From Atopsyche davidsoni (lineage: Eukaryota > Arthropoda > Insecta > Trichoptera > Hydrobiosidae), in contig JAILWY010000005.1 in assembly GCA_022113835.1 (NCBI GenBank), positions 8,512,501-8,576,500 on the forward strand: DNA of 64,000 bases, in the 5' to 3' direction. The first letter of the stretch is position 1, and every line of letters starts with the position of its first letter. Under the pieces are notes generated by a model. The model saw only the letters and a program-made list of their open reading frames with translations. It searched no databases and was not told where the DNA came from. The translations under genes and the position numbers were made by a program. Shown in pieces: positions 10,871-20,311 of this stretch.

Positions 10871-13784
10871 TTGAGTGGGTGAATTGATTTATTAAAGACT
10901 TTTATCTTAGTAACGAATAGGCACTGTATAGTCTCAGTACTGCATTAATTAATATAACTGAGACACTTAAATGAAAAATTGGAAAAATCTTATAAATAAA
11001 AAGTTATTCTGTTAAAAGTAACAAAATGTTTTAAATTGAAAAATACACAAATCACATACAGTCTTAACAATAATCTTTGTGTACTACGAAGCGACAAATA
11101 TGTGATCTATACACTTTCTTTTCTATTAGTTTAAAATATTTTTTACAATCTTTAAACTAAATGCATTATTTAATATATAACAAAAATACGTGATCTCCAT
11201 GAAAAATTCTCGAAGCATCCAATAAAAATTCTGTTCTGCTACACTGAATCATGTTTGATTGAGGCTCTCTGTACTTTTGAGGGGGTAAGTAAATTTCTAT
11301 CGAGATATAATAAAGGCTGCAATATTCTCATTTAGAATCTGTATTCAGAATGCAAATTTACTGATTGATTTATCAGGTCAATATTTCAAAGAATATTTTT
11401 AATGCGTTGACCTTAATGCATGTATTAAACAAAGCATAATATTATTACAATCCAAGAAGTAATGTCTTTGAAGTAAAAAATAATGCTTTTTGTTTGATTA
11501 GAGTTGATTAGAGTGAATTTGATTAGAGTGAACCTAAACTAATTAACTTCAACTTACATCTATCAACAAAATAAATATCAATATTGATATTCAAAATTAT
11601 AAAGATATAAAAAAATAATACAGCAATTTTTTAAGATATATATTTTTAAAGTAAAATATTGACATTCATGCAATGTGTGATCTGGGTAATGAAATATATT
11701 TATATTTATCAATCCTACAAGTTTCAGTAATGCAGTTTTTCAGTAATATTTTCAGTAGTTTCATAAAGGTTCTATACTTAATAAGCGATACATGATGTTT
11801 ATTTAAAATACTAACGATTCAGCGCTACTCAATTGTTGCTGATATTATCTTTTTTCAAAATTTATCCAATTGAACATTTATCTCATATTTAAAATTTGCT
11901 TCCATCATAATAATATGAAAATAGTTTTTAAAATGATGTAATTTATTTGTATATACTATTCACCTGGTACCTATTCTTACAAACTTTTTGACAAAAGTGT
12001 CAAGCAGGTACTCTTTCAGATGAAAAATCTTCACGTAAATATGATTAAAAAAGTATCTCCAAATAAAAGTTTTTATTGAGTTTTCTATTCGACTTTTTTT
12101 CAATATTTTTTTTTTGTTTACCAAAGTTTAATACGCATTTCAAGTTTCATTTAATAAATGTTAATTATACATCAGTATCTTTTATAAAATAATAAAGTTT
12201 CAAGTAGTGCTGAAAAAACATTTTATAATGTTAGCAAAATAACTTATACATATCATAAATTTCATTAGACATGGTAAAATTTTATAAGCTTTGCATACAC
12301 TTTAGGTCTTATAAAAAATATTTAAAATAAAAAACAGCTTTATAACAGTTCTGGTTTTTTCTGATTTTTCTAAAAATAAATGTGTTACTATTATTGCTTC
12401 TGTATATCGTCATATACTGATTTTTTTTCAATATAGACAAAAATTTTATGAAAAAAATAAATATTTTTAAATTACTTTTAATATTTTAAAATTTCTTAGT
12501 GTTTTTTTGCTTAGTTTTTAAAAAAGAGGGTTAGACTAAAAGCGAGAAAATTGATTTTTTTGTTATCTTTAAAAATTATGAAGTACTCCTTTTTTTGGTA
12601 TTTTTCATCTGTTCAACATTAATATAATTAAAAAATTTAAAACATTTCCGGTACATCTACTATAAGTATAAACTGACAACTTTTTGAGAAATAATTACTT
12701 TTTGACTTCAAAATGTAATAGTTAATTTGACTAAAAATAATGAATTACATATTCATTGTGATGTATAGTTTTTTCAGGTAATGTTGATATCACTGGAAAA
12801 TGTGTTATTATTCACACTGACCGAGACACCATAGCATATTTTATGATCATCAAAATTTGTGTTCCAATCAACGTAATTGTCAAGTTATTTTACATATTAT
12901 AAGTATGTTAACTAAAGTATACTCTATTCACTACCACCAATATATTCGATGAAAATACATATCCACCCTAAGACGTCTTCCCTCGAGTAGTTTCCTATCT
13001 ATATCCCGGGATATTTATCAAGTTATCAGCTTCTAAGAATATCCGAGACGTATCAAATGTAGCTCCATGTTTTTTTGTTCAAAGACGTTCATCTTATTCA
13101 TAATATGATTTAAGGCTTATTACGGGAAGAAATGTTTTTTTTTCCCTTCAGGACCTGAAAACACTTAACACGCTGAAACATATAAATTATGTGATTCTCT
13201 CCATCTTGGTGTATTTTTATCTCATTGTAAAAATATTGTTATATGTCTCTATTATATAAAGGAAAGAAAGATATTCATGTCACATTTTTTTTTGTATTGT
13301 GAGTAAATCATTTAAAGATTAACAATATAGAAAACTATTTTATATGACACGTGCCTATTTTGCAATTTAATAGTTAAAACTTCTTGAATATTTTATCTTT
13401 AAAATGATAAATTAAAATTAATACTAATTGAGAAGACTTTGAGATGCAATATTGGATTATTAGCGATATAAAAATGTTCCTTAAACATTAGGTTGGGTAC
13501 AAATTATAACAATTATTGCAAGTGCTCTATTATTTTTTATTAAATAATATGGCAAAAACTTTTAAACGTTCAAGCAACCATCAAGATCTGCTAAAAAAAG
13601 TTCTGAAAATAAAATCTCGTCATATAGATATTTAAAATCAAAATGATCTTATCTTAGATATTTACAATTTTTTAAAGTAATTTTCACAAAAACAATTTAT
13701 GTTGAGGGGAGTGAGATATCATTATCATATAAAGTGTAAAGCTGTCAAAATATTGAATTTAAAATTATTTTAAAGTTTGTTTTC
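10871..13784. other. Non-coding A+T-rich DNA
   Basis: No coding region was seen. The only local pattern is three copies of TTGATTAGAG at 11504-11538, listed separately. Confidence 0.5.
11504..11538. repeat. Short tandem repeat of TTGATTAGAG
   Basis: Three copies of TTGATTAGAG start at 11504, 11514 and 11529. The second and third share the longer unit GATTAGAGTGAA. A minor local duplication. Confidence 0.8.
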
Positions 13785-14060
13785 AAGGCGACGATGATAT
13801 TGCTACGGGGTTAAGATTCTCGGCGTGGTTTCCCACAATTCCCAGGCCGTCCGAATTATTTTATTGAATTTTCTTGAGGTTTTAAAGGCGCAGTTGAACC
13901 GGTGGGTGTAAGTCCAGTGGGAGGTTTAAGCCCAACGGAAGTCTTTCTGGTGAATAATTGCGATCCCTTGATTTAGGGAAATTCGAAGTAATTATTCAAA
14001 GAAAATACTTTGCGCAAGACAATGCCGGATGGTCCATCCACATCCCTAATACAACGTTTA
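13785..14060. promoter_or_regulatory. Base-balanced island, candidate enhancer
   Basis: About 275 bases with many non-A+T words. They include a Su(H)-type word (TTCCCACA, 13830-13837) and a perfect C/EBP-type palindrome TTGCGCAA (14010-14017). No coding frame was seen. The composition matches the other islands of the window. The regulatory role is inference. Confidence 0.25.
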
Positions 14061-15181
14061 AAAAATCCGTTTTATTTCTGTAAGTAACACGCTCGCACTT
14101 ATTTTTAGTTTTGATGATACCTTATTTTCATATAATTTACTGACAGGCCAAATAACAATAGCTATGATAAAATATATAAATTATTATCTAACAAGTAATT
14201 TATTTTTTACTCCTGCCAATAGAATATTTTTTTTTTTTCAACATTGACAGATCATTAATTTTTTTACCACGAAAATACAATATTTTTCAAATAAGTGTAA
14301 TATTCAAAAGACAATTTTTCAATATCTTGCCGATTTTGAAAAATTATAAATTCTTGTGTAATGTTTATAATTTTTCCAGGCAATATTTTGACAACACTCG
14401 TATCCTTGGCACTTGTAATTTACCACTTTTTTAAACAAAAAATACTAATCGCAAGTAACATTCATCTAATTCCCATGACCACTTACCAGCATGGTTTTTC
14501 AGTTTGGGCGAAGTTCGATCAGTTCAAGAAGCATGCTTATTTTCTTTCGAGAAACCGCGCCCACAAATCAGAGGTTAAAAAACGCCTGCTTCTTGTGCGC
14601 TCGTAAATAATAAATCATAAAAATCCCCTGCGCTAGAGGTTGCTCGAAATATTGGATTTGAAAACAAAAACTATCTGCACGACATGCGGTGGTCTTAAAG
14701 TCATTATTTGTCAAATCACACATGCTTTTTTATAAATATCAGTAATCCATTTTGTTGTGGACAAATACGCTACCGCATTCCCTTTCAATAATATATTATT
14801 AAAAATAAAACTTACAAATGATTTTTTCAATACTTTGATTCAACGCTTAAAAAAGATACCTTTGCCAGTTTCGATTGTTTCCTTAAAATTTATATTTAAT
14901 TATAAACAGGTGGGTTAAAATATTCATAAGTCAAAAGCGAGATGTTGAAGTATTTTTTAGGTGATATAAAATAAAAATATTAAATTTATTTATAATAAAC
15001 ACAATAATTCATTTTTTTAAATCTTGTTACTAATGTTTTTTTGAGAATTGTTTTATGTTAATTAATGTTTTTGAAATACAGTATAGTAAAAAATAATGTT
15101 TTTTTTTACTATTATAACAGTAAAAAATTTCTAGCAAAAAATCTATATATTGTATTAAGATTTTTAATTTAATTAAACAAG
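14061..15181. other. Non-coding with one weak island (14460-14710)
   Basis: A+T-rich. The segment 14460-14710 is more base-balanced and includes AAACCGC, a Runt-like word. The 81-codon frame across 14361-14606 has no recognisable domain and starts in low-complexity sequence, so I do not call it a gene. Confidence 0.4.
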
Positions 15182-15189
15182 CCTTTTTT

Positions 15190-15381
15190 GATAATGATTG
15201 AGTACATTTTTTCAAATATTGAAAATTGATTAAAGAAACTCAAAAATATCATCGTGACTTTGCTTACATGGCCGGTGCATTACCAATGATATCAACAAAT
15301 CACTGGTACTTAGCAAGAATTTTTAACAATCATAACCTACAAGTGAAACAACGTACTTATTATGCCAATTAATATAAGAAC
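15190..15381 (-). mobile_element. tRNA-like short interspersed element, copy lacking the B box
   Basis: On the minus strand this aligns with the right arm of the 16957-17212 repeat, including the tail that ends in CATTATC. A deletion removes the variable loop, T-arm and B box, joining the anticodon arm to GTCACGATG. It is flanked by an 8-bp direct repeat CCTTTTTT at 15182-15189 and 15382-15389, which fits both element ends exactly and is a likely target-site duplication. Without a B box it could not drive its own Pol III transcription. The head sequence of the other two copies is absent. Confidence 0.65.
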
Positions 15382-15389
15382 CCTTTTTT

Positions 15390-15569
15390 ATTTTATGCAT
15401 GTAGTCAAAAAAGTTTTAAAAAAAGCACGAAACGATAGTTTGAAACGTTTTTGGTCCCTAATCCAAATTTAGTCGTAAAACACTTTAAATAAACTGAACA
15501 TTTCACTTAACTTTCGAATAATTGATTTTCATATTACACAAAAATCCGAAAAAAATTAAAATCGAACAT
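15390..15569. other. Short A+T-rich spacer
   Basis: Nothing recognised between the short element and the G+C-rich island. Confidence 0.5.
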
Positions 15570-15880
15570 GATCAGAGGCTTTCGGGAACACCCGGTGGGC
15601 AAACACATACACGGCGAGGGGGCGCAGCGGAGGGGGCGCGGGGGTCTCCGGGGGTTGCTGGGGCCCCGGGGGGGTGCGGAGGCTGTTGGGGGGGGCGGAG
15701 GCTGCCGGGGGCCGCGGTGACAGTTTAACGAGAGCTCCAGGGCCGCCGCAACAAATGCGAGCCCCGCCGGCCCGGCCGCGCGCCGCCATCAACAACGCAC
15801 GCAAAAAGCGCCGCCGTCAAAGCGAGACCAGATTTTTCTCCACCCTGGACGTCGGCTATATCGCCCGGTGCGAGATAATA
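15570..15880. promoter_or_regulatory. Extreme G+C-rich island with G-quadruplex potential
   Basis: By far the most G+C-rich stretch of the window. On the plus strand, about 15618-15712 holds at least seven runs of four or more G separated by short loops, so a G-quadruplex is expected. The following part (15735-15830) is CpG-dense and G-poor. Frames through it on both strands give Pro/Gly/Ala/Arg-rich products, which is what G+C-rich DNA yields in any frame, so I do not call a gene. It may be a CpG promoter, possibly an alternative upstream promoter for the transporter gene about 4.5 kb downstream, or an enhancer. No initiator or TATA box was recognised. Confidence 0.4.
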
Positions 15881-16585
15881 ATTTGAACGATCTATCATTT
15901 AAACGTTCCAGTTTTTTTGTTACAGCGGAAGAGATGACCGTATTTTTTTTATTTTATTTATATGTTTTATATAGAATCGTTTCAAAGCGAGTTTTAGGCA
16001 ATAATATGTGAGTCTTGTCTTCTTTTGTCTATCTGCGCAATTTTATATAACGCATTGCAAAAATGCTATATATCGTTATAAATTTTCTTTTTTTCACGTC
16101 CATTTTTATCTTTGGCAGTCAACCGCGTTCAAATCATTTAGTATTGTAGCCTTAAAGAATGTGAATATAATACCTGTTAATACTTATCATCTGTAATAAT
16201 ATTTGATGGAGTCATTGTAATTTCCAATCTGCACCTGAGTTTTTTTTACAAATAATTACAATTTTAAGCAACGATAAGTTGAAAGCAATATTTACGATAA
16301 GCAATGACCATTAGTTTTTGTCAATTTGAAATTTAACTACAATGGTTTAAACACTTTATTTATAGTCAAAATGATAGTACAAAAGGTTATGCACGTACTT
16401 AAATTTATGTCGCAAAGCTTATGGTATAATCAAGGAGCATAATTAATAACTAGAGCTTTATAAAACTTATGTGAAAGACAGAGGCGCTCAAAAATAAAAA
16501 TGAACAATATTTCGTAAAGATAAGAATATCATAAAATTCGTATTTTATTACCACGCATTAAATATGGCTTGAAAGACAATTAAAT
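15881..16585. other. Non-coding A+T-rich DNA
   Basis: No gene or repeat was seen up to the short-element insertion. Confidence 0.5.
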
Positions 16586-16662
16586 TATACAATAACTTTA
16601 TTATTGGTTGTGAAGACCATCTCACAGAAAGTACGATTTTACCTATACAGGTTTAATTGATT

Positions 16663-16918
16663 GATAATGATTAAGAACATCTTTTCAAATATTGAAATTC
16701 GATTAAAGAAACTCTTAGAAAAATATATCATCGTGATTTGTGCGGGATTCGAACCCACATCCCCTCGCTTACATGGCAGGTGCATTACCAACTATGCTAA
16801 CCAATCACTAGTACTAGACAAGAATTTTTAATAATCATATCCTATAAATGAAACAATGTTCTTATTATGCCTAATTAAATATTATGTGACTTGCAATACT
16901 AGACTTTTAACACAAAGT
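16663..16918 (-). repeat. Left arm of 256-bp perfect inverted repeat
   Basis: The reverse complement of 16957-17212 with no mismatch or length difference found on hand alignment. It starts at GATAATGA, the complement of the family 3' end, and stops at the base before the 38-bp spacer. The bases just outside both boundaries do not pair. Confidence 0.9.
16734..16806 (-). tRNA. tRNA-like sequence in the left inverted arm
   Basis: The mirror copy of 17069-17141, on the minus strand, with the same A box, B box, TGT anticodon position and A33 defect. The two Pol III-type promoters point away from each other, each reading from the spacer outward through an arm tail. Neither would by itself transcribe the whole hairpin; read-through from outside would. 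Confidence 0.75.
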
Positions 16919-16956
16919 CAAAATATCCAGATTGGATTTAAAATGCTTCACTCAGT

Positions 16957-17212
16957 ACTTTGTGTTAAAAGTCTAGTATTGCAAGTCACATAATATTTAA
17001 TTAGGCATAATAAGAACATTGTTTCATTTATAGGATATGATTATTAAAAATTCTTGTCTAGTACTAGTGATTGGTTAGCATAGTTGGTAATGCACCTGCC
17101 ATGTAAGCGAGGGGATGTGGGTTCGAATCCCGCACAAATCACGATGATATATTTTTCTAAGAGTTTCTTTAATCGAATTTCAATATTTGAAAAGATGTTC
17201 TTAATCATTATC
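16957..17212 (+). repeat. Right arm of 256-bp perfect inverted repeat
   Basis: Partner of 16663-16918. In this orientation it reads: 112 bases of leader, a 73-base tRNA-like part (17069-17141) and a 71-base tail. A tRNA-like core in mid-element is unusual, because tRNA-derived SINEs normally carry it at the 5' end. The leader is also present in the 15.2-kb copy, so it belongs to the repeat family. Confidence 0.9.
17069..17141 (+). tRNA. tRNA-like sequence (Thr-TGT-like), part of a mobile element
   Basis: It folds as a nearly canonical cloverleaf. The acceptor stem 17069-17075 pairs with 17134-17140 at 6 of 7 positions. The D stem GCAT/ATGC is perfect. The anticodon stem pairs at 4 of 5 positions with one wobble, and the T stem GTGGG/CCCGC pairs at 5 of 5 with one wobble. 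The A box is TAGCATAGTTGG (17076-17087) and the B box GGTTCGAATCC (17120-17130). The loop is CATGTAA, giving anticodon position TGT, but base 33 is A instead of the universal T. That defect and the repeat context argue for a SINE-type pseudo-tRNA rather than a working tRNA gene. The internal Pol III promoter looks usable. Confidence 0.75.
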
Positions 17213-17226
17213 TATACAATAACTTT

Positions 17227-19599
17227 TTTTGAAGATTGTATTTTTAATTAATCAAGTTTTATAAAATCTTGTAACAATTCAATTATTTAGTATGGAAAAC
17301 ATGTTTTAATCTATGATCATAACTCATGCTATATTTTTAATCCATTTCAATTTTAAGTAAAGTATGTGCCGTTGAGCAGTAAGGCGTTGAATTTTTTCCC
17401 CAGTGTCAGTTTTCATATGATATATTGCTAACAAATTCCAGATAACCAATTCTCTTTTATTTTCATTAAATCCCTACCAAAAAAGCATGAGACATATCTT
17501 TAATTATTTTTTAAAAAATTCACTCGTTTTTTTATAAGTCCAGTAATAAAAATTCCTCGTTTTTGTTGATTTCCATGTTTTAAAAAATAAAAACATAAAT
17601 CACACGTTCAATTCAATATTGTTTTTTTGTTTAATACTTTTTAGACATTTTTTTCTGTTTCGAGTGTTGTTTGTAATAATACAACATCAGAATTTATATA
17701 TATTCGTAAATTCATCAAATAAATTGGCCTTGAAGCCTAGATGATTGAAACTATTAGATTAGTCGATTGAGCCTCCTTTTTATATTCTTGTAATGCTAGC
17801 TCATACTCAAAACTCAGAAACTTTAACTTTAATCACGTTCAATAACAAGCCAACTGTGCGTTATTCTATAATGTTTTTTTCAACGAAACACAGAATTTAT
17901 ATATTTTTTTTATTAAAAATACATTTTCACTCAACGTTATTAATCGTACCTTATTTCTCAACTATATATTATTATCATGTTCTAACTCACTCTATCACGC
18001 CTGAACATTCGAGCGCAATACAATTAATAATAGGTCTCTAGGCATGTAACGAAAACGACACTGGGTTTTGCCTCTTACGTGTTACTATCTATAAATCGTG
18101 ACACGAACGTAAGGCAACAGCTTTTTAATGATTTCTTCCTAAATATTTTCTTCAGTCATACAAACACTCACTTCCTAGAATATTTATATGGCTAGATCAA
18201 AGAAGTCTTTTCACTTTCGGTGCGGATCTTTGGAATTTCTACGCGTATAGCGTTTCATGCCCTTTGAAAATTTAGCCAAATTCAGGAAACGCCTATATTG
18301 TACCCTTCGTCCAATACCTACAGGCCACTTCCAATATAGCTTATTTAACCGTCCTGGGCACACGATCAGAATATTAAATTTGATTTTGACTTTCTTGGCG
18401 AGTACTATATAATATATCTCTCTGATTTTTAGGAACCCGAAAACTTAACGAGGTAATAAAATTAACTTTGGAAACTCTTTTGTGCTGACTTACTTCCTTT
18501 TCGAGCTATTTTTACTAAGCGTCAGTTTTTTTAATTGCTTTTTGTAATATAATCACGTTTAAATACAGTACTTGCCAAAATAAAATTAACTTTTGTATGG
18601 TAATATAATTTTCATTTTTAATTTTGATTCTTATTATTCCATGTTATTATGGTTTTGTAAAGCCTATACATAATTTTTTTTTTTTTAAGTAAGCACTCGA
18701 TAAATATATTTTTTTAAATAATTCTGACCATAAATTATTTTTGCTAGTATTTAATAAACCATCGTTATAAATATCAATTCAGTGTCTTTCTATTTATTTT
18801 ATGTGATGAAAAAATGTGTCACTTGCTACTCTTTTTAAATATGAACACAATATTATATTTATATATATATTTGTTTGAATTCTCTCATAGTTTGCAATAA
18901 AGGCGTAGCGGTTCACATTATTATTTATGATCTAAATTGATTACTATGCAAATGGTTTGGGGTTCAAAATTTGAATATATATAATAGCATTAATATCAAT
19001 ATTGACAGTGTGAAAAATTACTGAATATCTCCAAAATGAAAAATTATTTGTGGAGCGAAATTTCCATTAATTTACATACTTTTCAACTGGAGCCAATTTT
19101 TTCCTGATGACGTTGCCGGATGTGATGGCTGTAAAAGAATGCGTTCGGCGTCAAGAAAAAAAACCCAGAATTTTTCCTATCATTACATATGTAAATCGAT
19201 TATTTCAAATGGTTAATCTATGATGTTAATCAAATATCTTTTGTCAATATTCATTAAATGAAAACTCACATTTATAAAACATATAAAATTTTGACAATAG
19301 ATATTGATCGTTACTTTAACTTCGGTCTAAAAATAACTTTGTTATATAATGTCAATAAAATTATTATTCTGAAAAGGTGTACTATCAATTGCTTTATTTA
19401 CAATGCAGATACTAAATTAAGATAGTAAAACTAATGGGTGACCCGTGTAGGCTTTATAGTTGTAACTCAAGTTAATTTGTGCAAAAAAGTATTCCGAAAC
19501 CCAATTAATTCGTATGAATAAGAGAATCGCTTTCAAATTGGTACATAAATCACAGCCAAGTCGAATTTCTAATCAAAGAAAAGCGAAATTAGTGACGTC
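17227..19599. other. Non-coding; imperfect hairpin near 18070
   Basis: Mostly A+T-rich and without a gene. An imperfect inverted repeat at about 18068-18118 pairs TTGCCTCTTACGTG with its near complement CACGAACGTAAGGCAA across a short loop. The segment 18190-18400 is somewhat base-balanced. The frame at 17793-18041 has no domain and is not called. Confidence 0.4.
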
Positions 19600-19760
19600 A
19601 CAGTCTCATGAGGATCCTTATTATTATTGGCGATGCGTGCCAAGCGACTTGCGACCTTCCCCCCGTACCGATTGCTGATCGCCAAAGGCTATTTTGTTAT
19701 CGAGCTAATCGCCGCGGCCTGGTCAGTATCGCCGCGCACTCGGAAGTGTAAACACTAAAC
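19600..19760 (+). promoter_or_regulatory. Probable promoter of the SLC16-like gene
   Basis: A CpG-rich segment just upstream of the transporter exon. It contains TCAGTA with the A at 19725, which matches the arthropod TCAGT initiator. No TATA box lies 25-35 bases upstream, and no convincing DPE is seen at +28. A TATA-less, initiator-driven promoter is therefore the best reading. The placement is inferred from composition and proximity; transcription could also begin further upstream. Confidence 0.4.
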
Positions 19761-20045
19761 ACTAAAGCGCGTAATGGCTGACACTTGGGATTATTTTTGC
19801 CTTAATGTGATTTAAGGATTGTTTATAGAAGCGTTAGCTTTAATTCGCTTTAGCTTAAACGTGTTTGGCGAATTAGCATTGTAATTTTGGGACGCAAACG
19901 AGAACACTCTAATTTTGTTTCGTCGTGTCTTTGTACTATAAATTAAGTGTGTACGTTTATCATTTGAATTATTTAATTCTGAACATTAAAACAGCAACAT
20001 AAAACTGTGATGCTGAGTGATAATTGTGTTTTTTTTTGTTTTCAG
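19761..20045 (+). other. 5' leader or first intron of the SLC16-like gene
   Basis: The stretch ends with a long T tract and TTTTCAG|G at about 20030-20046, a strong 3' splice site. No clear donor was found between the candidate start at 19725 and this acceptor. The first exon may therefore lie further upstream, or the leader may be unspliced. Confidence 0.4.
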
Positions 20046-20311
20046 GTGTTATGCAGAACGACAGCAGTTTATGCGAACGTACGAAAATAGAATAGTCGCT
20101 CGCAGTATGGTAACATTTCACAATATTTTTTATGGACGATTAATTATCATAAAGCGCGAGCATAAATTAATTTCTGTGTTCCCCGGTATATTACTTCCAA
20201 TTAAATTTACGCTGTCGAAAATAAAACATAGTAGATAATGCGAAGCCCGCAGTATATTTACTTTTAATTTGGGCATGTGTTTTTTCTACTTTGCGATAAT
20301 CGGTCTTTAAA
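20046..20311 (+). other. 5' untranslated part of the SLC16 exon
   Basis: It lies between the TTTTCAG acceptor and the start codon. An in-frame TAA stands 15 bases before the ATG, so translation cannot start further upstream in this frame. Several short upstream ATGs are present, including one at about 20051, and could reduce initiation. Confidence 0.5.

Larger units (their letters stand above)
16586..17226. mobile_element. Foldback tRNA-derived short element with target-site duplication
   Basis: A 613-bp insertion (16600-17212) is bounded by a perfect 14-bp direct repeat TATACAATAACTTT at 16586-16599 and 17213-17226. A duplication of this length is typical of LINE-mediated retrotransposition. 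The insertion consists of a 63-bp head (16600-16662, shared with the 9.3-kb copy), a left arm, a 38-bp spacer and a right arm. The arms are 256-bp inverted copies that I could align without a mismatch. The outer end of each arm is the family's normal 3' end (CATTATC). Intact arms and duplication imply a young insertion or recent gene conversion. A transcript of either strand would fold into a long dsRNA. It lies about 3.1 kb upstream of the transporter coding exon. Confidence 0.85.

Noticed and set aside
15522..15886. Pro/Gly/Ala/Arg-rich frames on both strands of the G+C island
   Set aside because: Such products arise in any frame of G+C-rich DNA. Overlapping frames on both strands argue against real coding.
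17069..17141. A functional tRNA-Thr gene
   Set aside because: Base 33 is A, the acceptor and anticodon stems have mismatches, and the sequence is part of a repeat family with a leader and tail.
20017..20238. 73-codon frame just upstream of the transporter start
   Set aside because: It crosses the likely 3' splice site at 20045 and lies in the 5' leader. No domain.
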